DNA of 64,000 nucleotides from Sva-07 sp963774765 (GCA_963774765.1 CAVZGP010000010.1:1-64000), one strand, 5' to 3'; positions 45,041 to 54,398 are shown, counted from the stretch's first letter. Numbers and translations are program-made. Notes: generated from the letters alone by a model not told the origin.

Positions 45041-46339
45041 TCAGCGGCTGACGAGTTCGGCCACCACGCGTTCGAGTCCGGCCGAGCGGCTTGCCTTGAC
45101 GAGCACCGCGCTGCGCGGCCCGAGTGGGCCAACGGCTACACCGACGTTCTCAGAGGGCTCGATGCCGTACAACTCGGTGCCGACGGCGACGAGTTCGAGG
45201 CCGAGTTCGCCGGCGTAGCTGGCGATCTCGCGGTGCGCAGGTTCGGCATCCTCGATTTCGGCCATCACTCCCAGCACGGCGATGCGTCGCCCCGCGTCCA
45301 TCGCGGCGAGCGTGTCGAGTGCGGCACGCATCGACGTCGGGTTCGCGTTGTAGGCATCGTTCACGATGGTCGCGCCGCCCGAAGCCGTCACGACTTCCAT
45401 GCGCATTCCCGACACTGTCGCCCTCGTCAACTCATCGAGCGCGGCATCGAGATCGACGCCGAGCGCCCCCGCCACGGCGATCGCAGCACCCGCGTTGGTG
45501 ACCATGTGGGCACCCGGTACCGCGAGTCTCGTCGTACCGCTCCCCCACGGGGTGTCGACTCGGAAGCACGCACGTGCGAGCCCGTCGAGGACGATGTCGC
45601 TGAGGCGCACGTCGCCGTCGGCTCCGTAGGTGACAACGTCGGCACGGGTGCGCGATCGCATCGCGGCGACCCGTTCGTCGTCCGCGTTCAACACCGCCGT
45701 GCCGCTCGCCGGGAGCGCTTCGACCAGCTCTGCCTTGGCCGCTGCGACCCCGTCGAGTCCGGCGACCAGCTCGGTGTGCGCGTGCCCGACGACGGTGACG
45801 ACGCCGATGTCGGGGCGGGCGATCTCGCAGAGCTGGCTGATGTGGCCGAATCCGCGCATGCCCATCTCGAGGATCAGCACCTCGGTGTCGGCCGGAGCGT
45901 TGAGGATCGTGACGGGGAGGCCCTGTTCGTTGTTGAAGCTGCGTTCGTTGGCGGTCGTGCGCCGACCTGCCGAGCACGCGGCGGCCATCAGGTCCTTGGC
46001 CGAGGTCTTGCCGACGCTGCCGGTCACCCCGACCACCCGCGCGTCCAGTCGGGACCGCGCCCACTGTGCGAGCGACAGCAGTGCGCGGGCGGTGTCGGCG
46101 ACCTCGATCGCGGTGCCGTCGCGGCGGAAGGGGTCGGGTTCGCTGGTCAGGTGCACGGCGGCGCCGCGCTCGTGGGCAGCACCGATGAACTCGTGTCCGT
46201 CACGGTCGGCAACGATCGGTACGAACAGTTGGCCGGGTTGGGTCGAACGTGAATCGAAGGAGGCACCGTCGAATTCGACGTCGGGGCCGATCAGGCGTCC
46301 GCCGATGCCGGCGGCGGCTTCGGATGCACGAATCCTCAC
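45041..46339 (-). CDS. murF: UDP-MurNAc-tripeptide--D-Ala-D-Ala ligase MurF
   Basis: 432-residue Mur ligase that adds D-Ala-D-Ala to the peptidoglycan precursor. The ATP loop is VVGVTGSVGKTSAKD with Lys111. NNEQGLPVTIL and LEMGMRGFGHI are MurF-specific, and VNDAYNANPTSMRAAL lies in the C-terminal domain. I chose the GTG at 46339 (MRIRASEAAAGIGG). An ATG at 46382 would overlap ddl. It is divergent from ddl, whose product it uses. The two share a 24-bp upstream region. Confidence 0.93.
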   Translation of the reverse strand: MRIRASEAAAGIGGRLIGPDVEFDGASFDSRSTQPGQLFVPIVADRDGHEFIGAAHERGAAVHLTSEPDPFRRDGTAIEVADTARALLSLAQWARSRLDARVVGVTGSVGKTSAKDLMAAACSAGRRTTANERSFNNEQGLPVTILNAPADTEVLILEMGMRGFGHISQLCEIARPDIGVVTVVGHAHTELVAGLDGVAAAKAELVEALPASGTAVLNADDERVAAMRSRTRADVVTYGADGDVRLSDIVLDGLARACFRVDTPWGSGTTRLAVPGAHMVTNAGAAIAVAGALGVDLDAALDELTRATVSGMRMEVVTASGGATIVNDAYNANPTSMRAALDTLAAMDAGRRIAVLGVMAEIEDAEPAHREIASYAGELGLELVAVGTELYGIEPSENVGVAVGPLGPRSAVLVKASRSAGLERVVAELVSR

Positions 46340-46363
46340 AAGCGGCGACGGTACCGTGGGTCG

Positions 46364-47452
46364 ATGGCCGACGAGCGCATTCATCTCGTGGTGTTGTTCG
46401 GTGGTGAGTCGGCCGAACACGATGTGTCGTGCACGACCGCCGCGCATGTCCTACGGGCCGCTGATCCCGATCGCTACCGAATCACGCCCGTCGGGATCTC
46501 CGCCGGGGGCCAGTGGGCACTTGCCCACGAAGCGGTCGACGCGCTGATCGAGGGCCCGCATGCCATCCCGGGACGTTTGAATCCCGCCGGTACCGACGTG
46601 TCGCCCACACCGATGCTCGCCGACGCATCGTCGTCCGACGAGGTCACCGTCGTGCTGCCACTCCTCCACGGCCCGATGGGCGAGGACGGCACCGTGCAGG
46701 GCATGCTCGACCTCGCCAACGTCGCCTACGTCGGCAGCGGCGTGCTCGGGTCCGCTGTCGCGATGGACAAAGCGATGACCAAACAGGTCCTCACCGCGGC
46801 CGGCATCCCCCAGGCTCGGTACCGAGCGTTCGCCGAGCACGAGATCACCCCGGGGTGGGCGGCCCAACTGGCCGACGACCTCGGTCTTCCCGTCTTCGTG
46901 AAGCCCGCCAACATGGGCTCGTCGGTCGGCGTGTCGAAAGCGACCACCGTCGAAGGACTGCGCGAAGCGATCGACCATGCGTTGACGTACGACGAGATGA
47001 TCGTGGTCGAAGAAGCGATCGTCGGACGCGAAATCGAGGTCGCCGTGCTCGGCGGGATCGAGCCCGAAGCCTCACTCCCCGGCGAGATCGTGCCCAGCGA
47101 GGAGTTCTACAGCTACGAGGACAAGTACGTCACCGACGGCGCCCAGCTCCTGATCCCAGCGCCTCTGTCGGATGCAGCGGGCGACGAGGTGCGTCGTCTG
47201 GCGATCGACACGTTTCGGGCGCTGCGTTGCGATGGTCTCGCCCGCGTCGACTTCTTCTACGAGATGGACAACGACGGCAACGGTCGCGGGTTCCTGTGCA
47301 ACGAGGTCAACACGATGCCCGGCTTCACGCCGATCTCGATGTACCCGAAGCTCTGGATCCACTCGGGGATGAGCTACAGCGAACTGATCGACCGCCTGGT
47401 CGACCTCGCCCTCGCCCGACACGCCCGCCGACGCCGCAACACCAAACGCTGA
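46364..47452 (+). CDS. ddl: D-alanine--D-alanine ligase Ddl
   Basis: 362-residue ATP-grasp ligase that makes the D-Ala-D-Ala dipeptide for MurF. The N-terminal motif is VVLFGGESAEHDVSC. The ATP-grasp parts are FVKPANMGSSVGVSK and VEEAIVGREIEVAVLGG. The metal site is in GFLCNEVNTMPGFTPISMYP. The tail is basic. The ATG at 46364 follows a short divergent region shared with murF. It converges with tetR 15 bp downstream. Confidence 0.96.
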   Translation: MADERIHLVVLFGGESAEHDVSCTTAAHVLRAADPDRYRITPVGISAGGQWALAHEAVDALIEGPHAIPGRLNPAGTDVSPTPMLADASSSDEVTVVLPLLHGPMGEDGTVQGMLDLANVAYVGSGVLGSAVAMDKAMTKQVLTAAGIPQARYRAFAEHEITPGWAAQLADDLGLPVFVKPANMGSSVGVSKATTVEGLREAIDHALTYDEMIVVEEAIVGREIEVAVLGGIEPEASLPGEIVPSEEFYSYEDKYVTDGAQLLIPAPLSDAAGDEVRRLAIDTFRALRCDGLARVDFFYEMDNDGNGRGFLCNEVNTMPGFTPISMYPKLWIHSGMSYSELIDRLVDLALARHARRRRNTKR

Positions 47453-47467
47453 CCGGACACGCTGTGG

Positions 47468-48064
47468 TCAGGTCGGGGTGAGGGCGGCGCGGAGGAACGC
47501 TCGGAGTTCGTCGCGGAGATGGCGGAGGCCGGCGGGGGTCGGTTGCCAACCGACGGCTCGCAGGGCCTCGGGCTCGGTGGCGATGCCCGTGAGCGTGGCA
47601 TATCCGAGGGCGGCGACAAGGCGGGGATCGCCGCGGCGTAGTCGTCCGGCGTCCATCTCGGCGCCGAGGTAGCCGACCGCTCGATCGACGAGCGACTGAA
47701 TGCGCGCTCGCAGACGCTCCGCGTGTTCCGAGTCGAGCCGGCTCACCTCGCGGATCAACCCGAGCAGCGCCGGACGGCGCACGGCGGGACGGAACACCGC
47801 CCGCACGACGGCATCGATCCGATCGAGAGGATCGTTCGGGGCCGCGCGCAACGCCGCGTCGATCGTGATCACGAGTTCGGCTGCCGCGACGCCGAGCACC
47901 TCGTCGATGAGCGCATCCTTCGATTCGAACCAGTAGAGCACCGTCTGCTTGCGGACACCGACGGTCCGAGCGATCTCGTCGAGCGACACCGCATCGACGC
48001 CGCGGGTTCCGAACAGATCGAGCGCCGCCGTCAGAACCCGATCTCGCGTCGACCGCTCACTCAC
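47468..48064 (-). CDS. TetR family transcriptional regulator
   Basis: 198 residues. The N-terminal helix-turn-helix domain reads RVLTAALDLFGTRGVDAVSL, then DEIARTVGVRKQTVLYWFES, with the usual YWF motif. The C-terminal domain is helical and probably binds a hydrophobic ligand. The GTG start at 48064 faces the acyl-reductase gene at 48198. Two palindromes lie in the 133-bp region between them, so this regulator probably controls both itself and the lipid-type operon. Confidence 0.92.
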   Translation of the reverse strand: MSERSTRDRVLTAALDLFGTRGVDAVSLDEIARTVGVRKQTVLYWFESKDALIDEVLGVAAAELVITIDAALRAAPNDPLDRIDAVVRAVFRPAVRRPALLGLIREVSRLDSEHAERLRARIQSLVDRAVGYLGAEMDAGRLRRGDPRLVAALGYATLTGIATEPEALRAVGWQPTPAGLRHLRDELRAFLRAALTPT

Positions 48065-48080
48065 GGCGCGCTCGTGGACC

Positions 48081-48127
48081 TTCTCGTGAACATTTCCACC
48101 TCTGAAAGGTGAAATTGTTCACGAGAA
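48081..48127. promoter_or_regulatory. Long quasi-palindrome upstream of tetR
   Basis: The outer arms TTCTCGTGAACA (48081-48092) and TGTTCACGAGAA (48116-48127) match perfectly. The inner arms TTTCCACCT and AGGTGAAA pair with a bulge around CTGAA. It lies 17-63 nt upstream of the tetR start and could be an operator or an mRNA leader hairpin. Confidence 0.6.
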
Positions 48128-48158
48128 CGGTCGGTGGTTGGTGCTCCTGAGACATCTC

Positions 48159-48174
48159 TCTACCAATTGGTAGA
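48159..48174. promoter_or_regulatory. 16-bp palindrome upstream of the acyl-reductase operon
   Basis: TCTACCAATTGGTAGA is a perfect palindrome ending 23 bp before the GTG at 48198. Its size, symmetry and place match a TetR operator over the operon promoter. The link to the adjacent TetR is inferred. Confidence 0.65.
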
Positions 48175-48197
48175 CGATCATGCTAGAAAGGTCAACC

Positions 48198-50570
48198 GTG
48201 ATCGCCGATTCGCTCGCGGGAAAACGGATTGCCATCACCGGCGCGACCGGGTTCGTCGGCACCGCGCTCGTCGAACGGCTGCTGCGATCGGTGCCCGACT
48301 GCGAGTTGGTGCTCCTCGTGCGCGACGGCCAACGAACGAGCGCCGCACGCCGCACCGACCGCGAGATCTTCAAGAACGACGCGTTCGATCGCCTGCGTGC
48401 GCAGTGCACCGAACAAGAGGTCGACTTCACGACCGTCACCGGTCGCGTCACCACGATCGCCGGCGACGTCACCCGTGACGGGCTGGGACTCTCCGACGCC
48501 GACCGGGCGATCTTCGCCAGCTGCGACACGGTGATCCACTCCGCCGCTGCGGTGTCGTTCGATTCGCCGCTCGACTCCGCCGTCGAGATCAACCTGCTCG
48601 GCCCCTCGCGGATCGCCGACCTCTGCAACGCCATCGGCATCACGCCGCACCTCGTTGCCGTCTCGACCTGCTACGTGGCCGGAAACCGCCGCGGTCACGC
48701 ACCGGAGAAGCTCGTCAGCGACGGCCCGTTCGACATCGGCATCGACTGGCGCAGCGAAGTCGCGGCGAGCCGGCGGCTGCGTTCGGATGCCGACGCCGCG
48801 AGCCGCAGCCGCGAGCAGCTCGAAGCGTTCCGCAAGGAGGCGCGCACCGAACTCGGCGCCGCTGGCGCGCCGGCACTTGCCTCGAAGACCGAGCAGTTGC
48901 GCGAGAAGTGGGTCAAGGACCAACTCGTCGACGCCGGACGGGCCCGCGCTGCCAGCGTCGGCTGGCCCGACGCCTACGCGTTCACCAAGGCGCTCGGCGA
49001 GCAGGCGCTCACCGACGTCAAAGGCCCGGTGCCGGTGTCGATCGTTCGCCCATCGATCATCGAGTCCGCGCTCGCCGAACCGAAGCCGGGCTGGATCCGC
49101 GGCTTCCGGATGGCCGAGCCGGTCCTGATCTCCTACGCCCGCGGCCTGCTCGACGAGTTCCCCGGCGTCCCCGAGGGCACCGTCGATGTGATCCCGGTCG
49201 ACATCGTCGTCGCCTCGATCATCGCCGTCGCCGCGCTCGGCCCCGAGCGTGCACCGGCGATCACGCAGGTGGCATCGGGTGGCATCAACCCGCTGAAGTA
49301 CCGCATGCTCGTCGACAACGTGAGCGGCTGGTTCCTCGAGCACCCGATCTACGACGCCAAGGGCCAGCCGATCGTCGTTCCGGAGTTCCGATTCCCCGGC
49401 CGCGGCCGAGTGCAAGGCCAGCTGAACCGCGCCAAGACGATCCTGACCGCAGGCGAGAAGGTGCTCCAGAACCTCCCGCTTCGCGGCCGTCAGGCCGAAT
49501 GGTCGGCCCAGGTCGAGATGAAGCGCACCGAGATCGAGCGGGCGCTCACCTACGTCGAGCTGTACGGGCTGTACACGGAGTGCGAGGCGATCTATCAGGT
49601 CGACAACCTCATGCTCACGTGGGGCGAACTCGACGACGCCGACCGCGCCACGTTCAACTTCGACCCTCGATCGGTCGACTGGCCGACCTACATCACCCAG
49701 ATCCATCTCCCGTCGATCGTGAAACACGCCCGGGTGAAGACCACGCCCGGCGCCTCGCCGTCGACCGACCGGATGGGCCGACTGCGCAGGCAGGTGCTCG
49801 ACCCGAAACGCCAGGTCGTCGCGTTCGACCTCGAGAACACGTTGATCTCCTCCAACGTCGTCGAGAGCTACTCGTGGCTCGCCACCCGCCGCCTCGACAC
49901 GCCGGAACGCATCCGGTACGCGCTACGCACCCTGATCGAAGGCCCCGGCCTGCTGAAGCTCGACCGTGCCGATCGCAGCGACTTCCTCCGCCACTTCTAC
50001 CGTCGCTACGAGGACGCACCGGTCGAACAGATCGAAGCCGACGCCCGCGAGATGTTCGGCCAGATCATCATGACCAAGTCGTTCCCCGAAGGGATGCGAC
50101 GGGTCCGCCAGCACCGGGCGCTCGGTCACCGGACGATCCTGATCACCGGCGCGTTGAGCTTCAACGTCGAGGGGCTCCGACCGCTGTTCGACGAGATCGT
50201 CGCTGCCGAGATGTCGATCAAGCCGGACAACACCTACTCGGGTGAGATGCGCACCGTGCCACCGACCGGCGAAGCCCGCGCGCAGGTGCTCGCCGACTAC
50301 TGCGACGCTGAAGGCTTCGACCTCGACGAGTGCGTGGCCTACGCCGACTCCTCGTCAGATCTCCCGCTGTTCGAGGCGGTCGGCTTCCCCGTTGCGGTCA
50401 ACCCCGAGACGCGACTCGCCGCGATCGCCCGCAAGCGCGGCTGGCTCGTCGAGCACTGGACGAAGGCGCCGGGCGGCCCGCGACCGCGACTCCCGATCGG
50501 ACCCTTGCTGTCAGAACGTCAGCGCAACGAACGCTTCGGAAGCGCCCGACGCAGTGGAGCCCGATCGTGA
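48198..50570 (+). CDS. Fatty-acyl reductase (SDR/FAR) fused to HAD-IB phosphatase-like domain
   Basis: 790 residues. Residues 1 to about 500 form an extended SDR with ITGATGFVGTALVERLL (15-21 is GATGFVG), VIHSAAAVSFDSPL, and the catalytic YxxxK in WPDAYAFTKALGEQAL. SIVRPSIIESAL and the helical insert match fatty acyl-CoA reductases. From about 535 a HAD-IB domain follows: VVAFDLENTLISSN (nucleophile Asp543, second position Glu instead of Asp), ILITGALSFNV, and YADSSSDLPLFEAVG. The GTG at 48198 has AGAAAGG six nt upstream; an ATG at 48180 adds six residues. It probably makes an aldehyde or alcohol from acyl-CoA. First gene of a coupled operon. Confidence 0.87.
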   Translation: MIADSLAGKRIAITGATGFVGTALVERLLRSVPDCELVLLVRDGQRTSAARRTDREIFKNDAFDRLRAQCTEQEVDFTTVTGRVTTIAGDVTRDGLGLSDADRAIFASCDTVIHSAAAVSFDSPLDSAVEINLLGPSRIADLCNAIGITPHLVAVSTCYVAGNRRGHAPEKLVSDGPFDIGIDWRSEVAASRRLRSDADAASRSREQLEAFRKEARTELGAAGAPALASKTEQLREKWVKDQLVDAGRARAASVGWPDAYAFTKALGEQALTDVKGPVPVSIVRPSIIESALAEPKPGWIRGFRMAEPVLISYARGLLDEFPGVPEGTVDVIPVDIVVASIIAVAALGPERAPAITQVASGGINPLKYRMLVDNVSGWFLEHPIYDAKGQPIVVPEFRFPGRGRVQGQLNRAKTILTAGEKVLQNLPLRGRQAEWSAQVEMKRTEIERALTYVELYGLYTECEAIYQVDNLMLTWGELDDADRATFNFDPRSVDWPTYITQIHLPSIVKHARVKTTPGASPSTDRMGRLRRQVLDPKRQVVAFDLENTLISSNVVESYSWLATRRLDTPERIRYALRTLIEGPGLLKLDRADRSDFLRHFYRRYEDAPVEQIEADAREMFGQIIMTKSFPEGMRRVRQHRALGHRTILITGALSFNVEGLRPLFDEIVAAEMSIKPDNTYSGEMRTVPPTGEARAQVLADYCDAEGFDLDECVAYADSSSDLPLFEAVGFPVAVNPETRLAAIARKRGWLVEHWTKAPGGPRPRLPIGPLLSERQRNERFGSARRSGARS

Positions 50571-51766
50571 AGGCGCTACAGGTGTCGCGGTCGGTACGCA
50601 AGATCGGCATGGCGCGCATCGCGTCAGCGATCTCGCCGATCACGGCGACCAAACTCGGGCCGCTCGAGTTCACCTCGGTCGACGAGCCCGACCTACCCGG
50701 CGATGGCTGGCATCGAGTGCACACGCGGCTCGCCGGGATCTGCGGATCTGACCTCTCCCTCGTCGAGGGACACGCATCGCTGTACTTCGACGACTGGGTG
50801 TCGTTCCCGTTCGTGCCCGGCCACGAGGTCGTCGGCGAACTCGATGACGGCGCGCGGGTGATCCTCGAACCGGTGCTCGGCCACGAGGCCCGGGGATTCG
50901 CTCCCCCGTTCGACGGCGCCGCGCCAGGCGATGGCGATGACTACGCCCACCTCGCGACGGGCGCGTTGGAGCCAGGGATCCAGACCGGGTTCTGCTGCTC
51001 GACCGGCGGCGGCTGGGCACCCGAGTTCGTCGCCCACGAGTCACAACTCCACCGCATCGCTGACGAGATGCCCGACGAGCGCGCCGTGCTGGTCGAGCCG
51101 TTCGCCGGCGGCATCCATGCTGCACTGCTCGCCGCACCGGTCGTCGCCGTCCGCCAGGACACCTCGGCCCCGGCGATCGTCGCCGTGCTCGGCGCGGGCA
51201 CGATGGGCCTCGCGGCAATCGCCGGTCTGCGGCGCTATGTGCCCGACGTGCGCATCATCGCCGGCGCCCGCTACCCGCATCAGCGCCAGTTCGCCAAGGA
51301 GTTCGGCGCCGACGTCGTCGTCGCTCCCGACGAACTGCCGCGGGCGGTGCGCCGCGCCGCCGGTTGCCACATGGTGGGCGACCACCTGTCGTCGGGCGCC
51401 CACGTGACGATCGACGCCGTCGGCACCAGTTCGACCGTGGCCGACTGCCTGCGCATCACACGCCCACGCGGACGTGTCGTCCTGCTCGGCATGCCCGCCG
51501 ACGTCACGCTCGATCTCACCGGACTCTGGCACCGCGAAACCGAACTCAAAGGCGCCTACACCTACGGCACCGAGCACCTCCCCGATGGCCGCACGGTGCG
51601 CACCTTCGACCTCGCCATCGAGACCGCCACCGAGCTGCGCGCCGAGCGCCTGCTCTCGGCCACCTATCCCCTGTCCGACCACGTCGACGCCATCGTCCAC
51701 GCCGCCACGGCCGGCCGCCGCGGCGCCGTCAAGATCGCTTTCGACATGCGCAAGGAAGACACCTGA
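50567..51766 (+). CDS. Zinc-dependent medium-chain dehydrogenase
   Basis: 399-residue MDR-superfamily alcohol dehydrogenase. The catalytic zinc site includes Cys in LAGICGSDLSLVEG and FPFVPGHEVVGEL. The usual four-cysteine structural zinc loop is not evident; the region GLALEPGIQTGFCCSTGGG-like (GALEPGIQTGFCCSTGG) stands in its place. The Rossmann motif is VLGAGTMGLAAIAG. It oxidises or reduces an alcohol/aldehyde, perhaps the product of the preceding reductase. The GTG overlaps that gene's stop, and its own stop overlaps the next start (TGATG). Confidence 0.9.
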   Translation: MKALQVSRSVRKIGMARIASAISPITATKLGPLEFTSVDEPDLPGDGWHRVHTRLAGICGSDLSLVEGHASLYFDDWVSFPFVPGHEVVGELDDGARVILEPVLGHEARGFAPPFDGAAPGDGDDYAHLATGALEPGIQTGFCCSTGGGWAPEFVAHESQLHRIADEMPDERAVLVEPFAGGIHAALLAAPVVAVRQDTSAPAIVAVLGAGTMGLAAIAGLRRYVPDVRIIAGARYPHQRQFAKEFGADVVVAPDELPRAVRRAAGCHMVGDHLSSGAHVTIDAVGTSSTVADCLRITRPRGRVVLLGMPADVTLDLTGLWHRETELKGAYTYGTEHLPDGRTVRTFDLAIETATELRAERLLSATYPLSDHVDAIVHAATAGRRGAVKIAFDMRKEDT

Positions 51767-53353
51767 TGCCTCGCCCCGGATTCGTACTCGACGTCGACAA
51801 GTCGACGCCGCCCACCCTGTTCTGGCACGGCGAGGGATTCCGGCTCGAGAAGCTGCCCGCCGACCGTTCCCGGGTGATCTACGCGCCCGAACCGCACGAT
51901 GCCATCGACGACATCGACGGCGCCATCCGCACCTCACTGCTCAACCCGATCGAGATGGACCCGCTCCCGTCGCTCCTCTTTCCGGGCATGAAGCTCACGA
52001 TCGCGTTCGACGACGTGTCGCTGCCGCTGCCGAAGATGCGCCGCCCCGACCTGCGCCAACGGATCATCGAGCAGGTCCTGACGATGGCTGCCGACGCCGG
52101 CGTCGACGACGTCCACATCATCGCTGCGCTGGCACTTCACCGCCGGATGCACGAGTTCGAGCTGCGCCACGCACTCGGCGACCGCGTCTACGACGCATTC
52201 GAACCGCGGGGGCTGCTCTACCAGCACGACGCCGAGGACCCCGACAACCTGGCCTTCCTGGGCACGACCGATCAGGGTGAAGAGATCGAGATCAACAAGC
52301 GCGCCGCCGAATCCGACCTGCTCGTCTACGTCAACATCAACCTCGTCGCCATGGACGGCGGGTGGAAGTCGACCGCCGTCGGCCTCGCCAGCTACCGCTC
52401 GCTGCGCCACCACCACAACCCCACCACGATGGAGGCGTCGCACTCGTTCATGGACCAGCACGCGTCCGAGCTCCACAAGAGCACCTGGCGCATGGGCAAG
52501 GTCATGCGTGACCACGGGCCCAAGGTGTTCCAGATCGAGACCACCCTCAACACCGACACGTTCCCGCAACCCTTCGAGTTCCTCTCCAAGCGCGAGTGGG
52601 AGTGGAACGCGAAGGACCGGGCGCTCTACCTCGGCACCGCCAAGTCGGTGGCGAAACTGCCGGCGCGGACGGCGCGGAAGATCTTCCACGGCATCGAAGC
52701 GCCGCACCAGATGACCAGCATCCAGTGCGGCGAGGTCGAGGCGGTCCACAAGGTCACCACGCAGAACGTGTACGACCAGCAGCTCGTCGAGGTCGAGGGC
52801 CAGACCGACATCCTCACGATGGGCATCCCGTACATCTGCCCGTACAACGTGCACTCGATCATGAACCCGATCCTGGTGATGTGCACCGGGCTCGGCTACT
52901 TCTTCAACCTCTACCGCGGCAAGCCGCTGGTACGTGAGGGCGGCGTCGTGATCCTCACACACCCGACCACCAACGAGTTCCACCCGGTCCACCACCCGAG
53001 CTACATCGACTTCTTCGAAGAGGTGCTCGCCGACACCCGCGACCCCCACGTGATGTCGCAGAAGTGGGAGAAGCAGTACGCCGAGGACGACTGGTACCGC
53101 CACCTCTACCGCACCACCAACGCCTACCACGGCGTGCACCCGTTCTACATGTGGTACTGGGGCAGCCACGCCATGAAGCACGTCGGCAAGGTGATCATCG
53201 TCGGCGGCGACGCGGCGACGGTCCGCAAGCTCGGCTTCACGCCGGCGTCGCACGATGAACGATGCCTTCGAGATCGCGTCGGACATCGTCGGGCGCTCCC
53301 CCACGATCACCCACATCAAGACGCCGCCGCTGATGATCGCGGACGTGAAGTAG
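51766..53353 (+). CDS. LarA-like protein (DUF2088), one frameshift near C-terminus (probable sequence error)
   Basis: 528 residues after correction. It aligns with the nickel-pincer racemase LarA: IAFDDVSLPLPKMRRPDLR, ALALHRRMHEFELRHALG with His125 (equivalent of His108), VEGGWK-type DGGWKSTAVGLASYRS with Lys201 (NPN-linking Lys184), and RHHHN near 215-217 (Ni-ligand His200). The second catalytic histidine (His174) has no equivalent: its place reads VNINLVAM. It is about 100 residues longer than LarA. One extra C at 53248-53254 shifts the last ~35 residues; corrected, it ends HIKTPPLMIADVK. No larB, larC or larE lies in the window. Confidence 0.83.
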
Positions 53354-53361
53354 AGGTTTCG

Positions 53362-54361
53362 ATGGTCGACCGGAACCTCCAGCGGGCCCAGCGGGCTGCC
53401 GGCGCCGCCGAGGACGCCGTGCGGCGCGCCACGATGCCCCTGCGCAACTTCGGGTTCCCGTACCGGGCGCCGACAGTGCCCCGTGGCGTCGAGGTGCCGA
53501 CCGAGGTCTCCGGACTCGGAGCGCACTATGACACCGAATGGGCACGCCGACCACTGGCGTCGTCGGTGCGCACCGCGATGGTCGAGGGTCCCGTTCGTCT
53601 GGCCGCTCGCATCCTGGCCTCGCCCGAGATCGTCGGCACCGACCGTCTGGCGGACCTCACATCACTCGAGGACCCGCCCGCCGTGATCTTCGCGCCGAAC
53701 CACCACAGCCACCTCGACACCGGCCTGATGATCCGTTCGGTTCCGGCCGCCTGGCGCCACAAGCTGGTGGTGGCCGCCGCCGCCGACTACTTCTTCGACA
53801 AGAAGTGGAAGGCCGCGCTGTCGGCGCTGTCGCTCAACGCGATCCCGATCGATCGAGAACTCACCGGTCGCAAGTCGTCCGACCTGATCAAGGGTCTCGT
53901 CGACGACGGATACAGCCTCGTGATCTATCCAGAAGGCGGGCGGTCGCCGGACGGATGGGGCCAGGACTTCAAGGGTGGCGCCGCCTATCTCTCCGCTCGC
54001 ACCGGCGCCCCGGTCGTGCCGGTGTTCATCGACGGCACCGGAGCCATCTTCGGCAAGGGTATGAAGCGGCCGAAGCCGGGCCGCGCCAAGGTCGTGTTCG
54101 GGGCACCGTTGCGCAGCGACGATGGCGAGTCGACGCGGCACTTCAACTGCGCGGATCGAAACGGCCGTCACCACCCTCGGCGACGAAGCGATCACCGATT
54201 TCTGGACGGCCCGTCAGCGGTCGGCAGCCGGCACGAGCCCGGCGCTCACCGGCCCGGAACACACCGGCTGGCGGCGCGACTGGGCGCTCGCCGAACGCCG
54301 CAAGCTCGGCACCGCCGGCCTGCGCCGCCGCCAGCAACGCCGCTGGCCCGACCTCGGCTGA
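53362..54361 (+). CDS. PlsC-like 1-acyl-glycerol-phosphate acyltransferase, one frameshift near C-terminus (probable sequence error)
   Basis: 332 residues after correction. The acyltransferase motif HxxxxD is in FAPNHHSHLDTGL (His114, Asp119), and the phosphate-binding motif is YPEGGRSPDGW (Glu191). IPIDREL is motif III. It transfers an acyl chain to a lyso-phospholipid or related alcohol. One extra base at 54146-54152 moves the last ~70 residues out of frame; corrected they read ARIETAVTTLGDEAITDFWT and end RRWPDLG. It lies 8 bp after the LarA-like gene with AGAGG upstream. Last gene of the tight operon. Confidence 0.87.
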
Positions 54362-54398
54362 GGTGAACCGGCGTAGCATCGGCCGAGTGGAAACCCCG

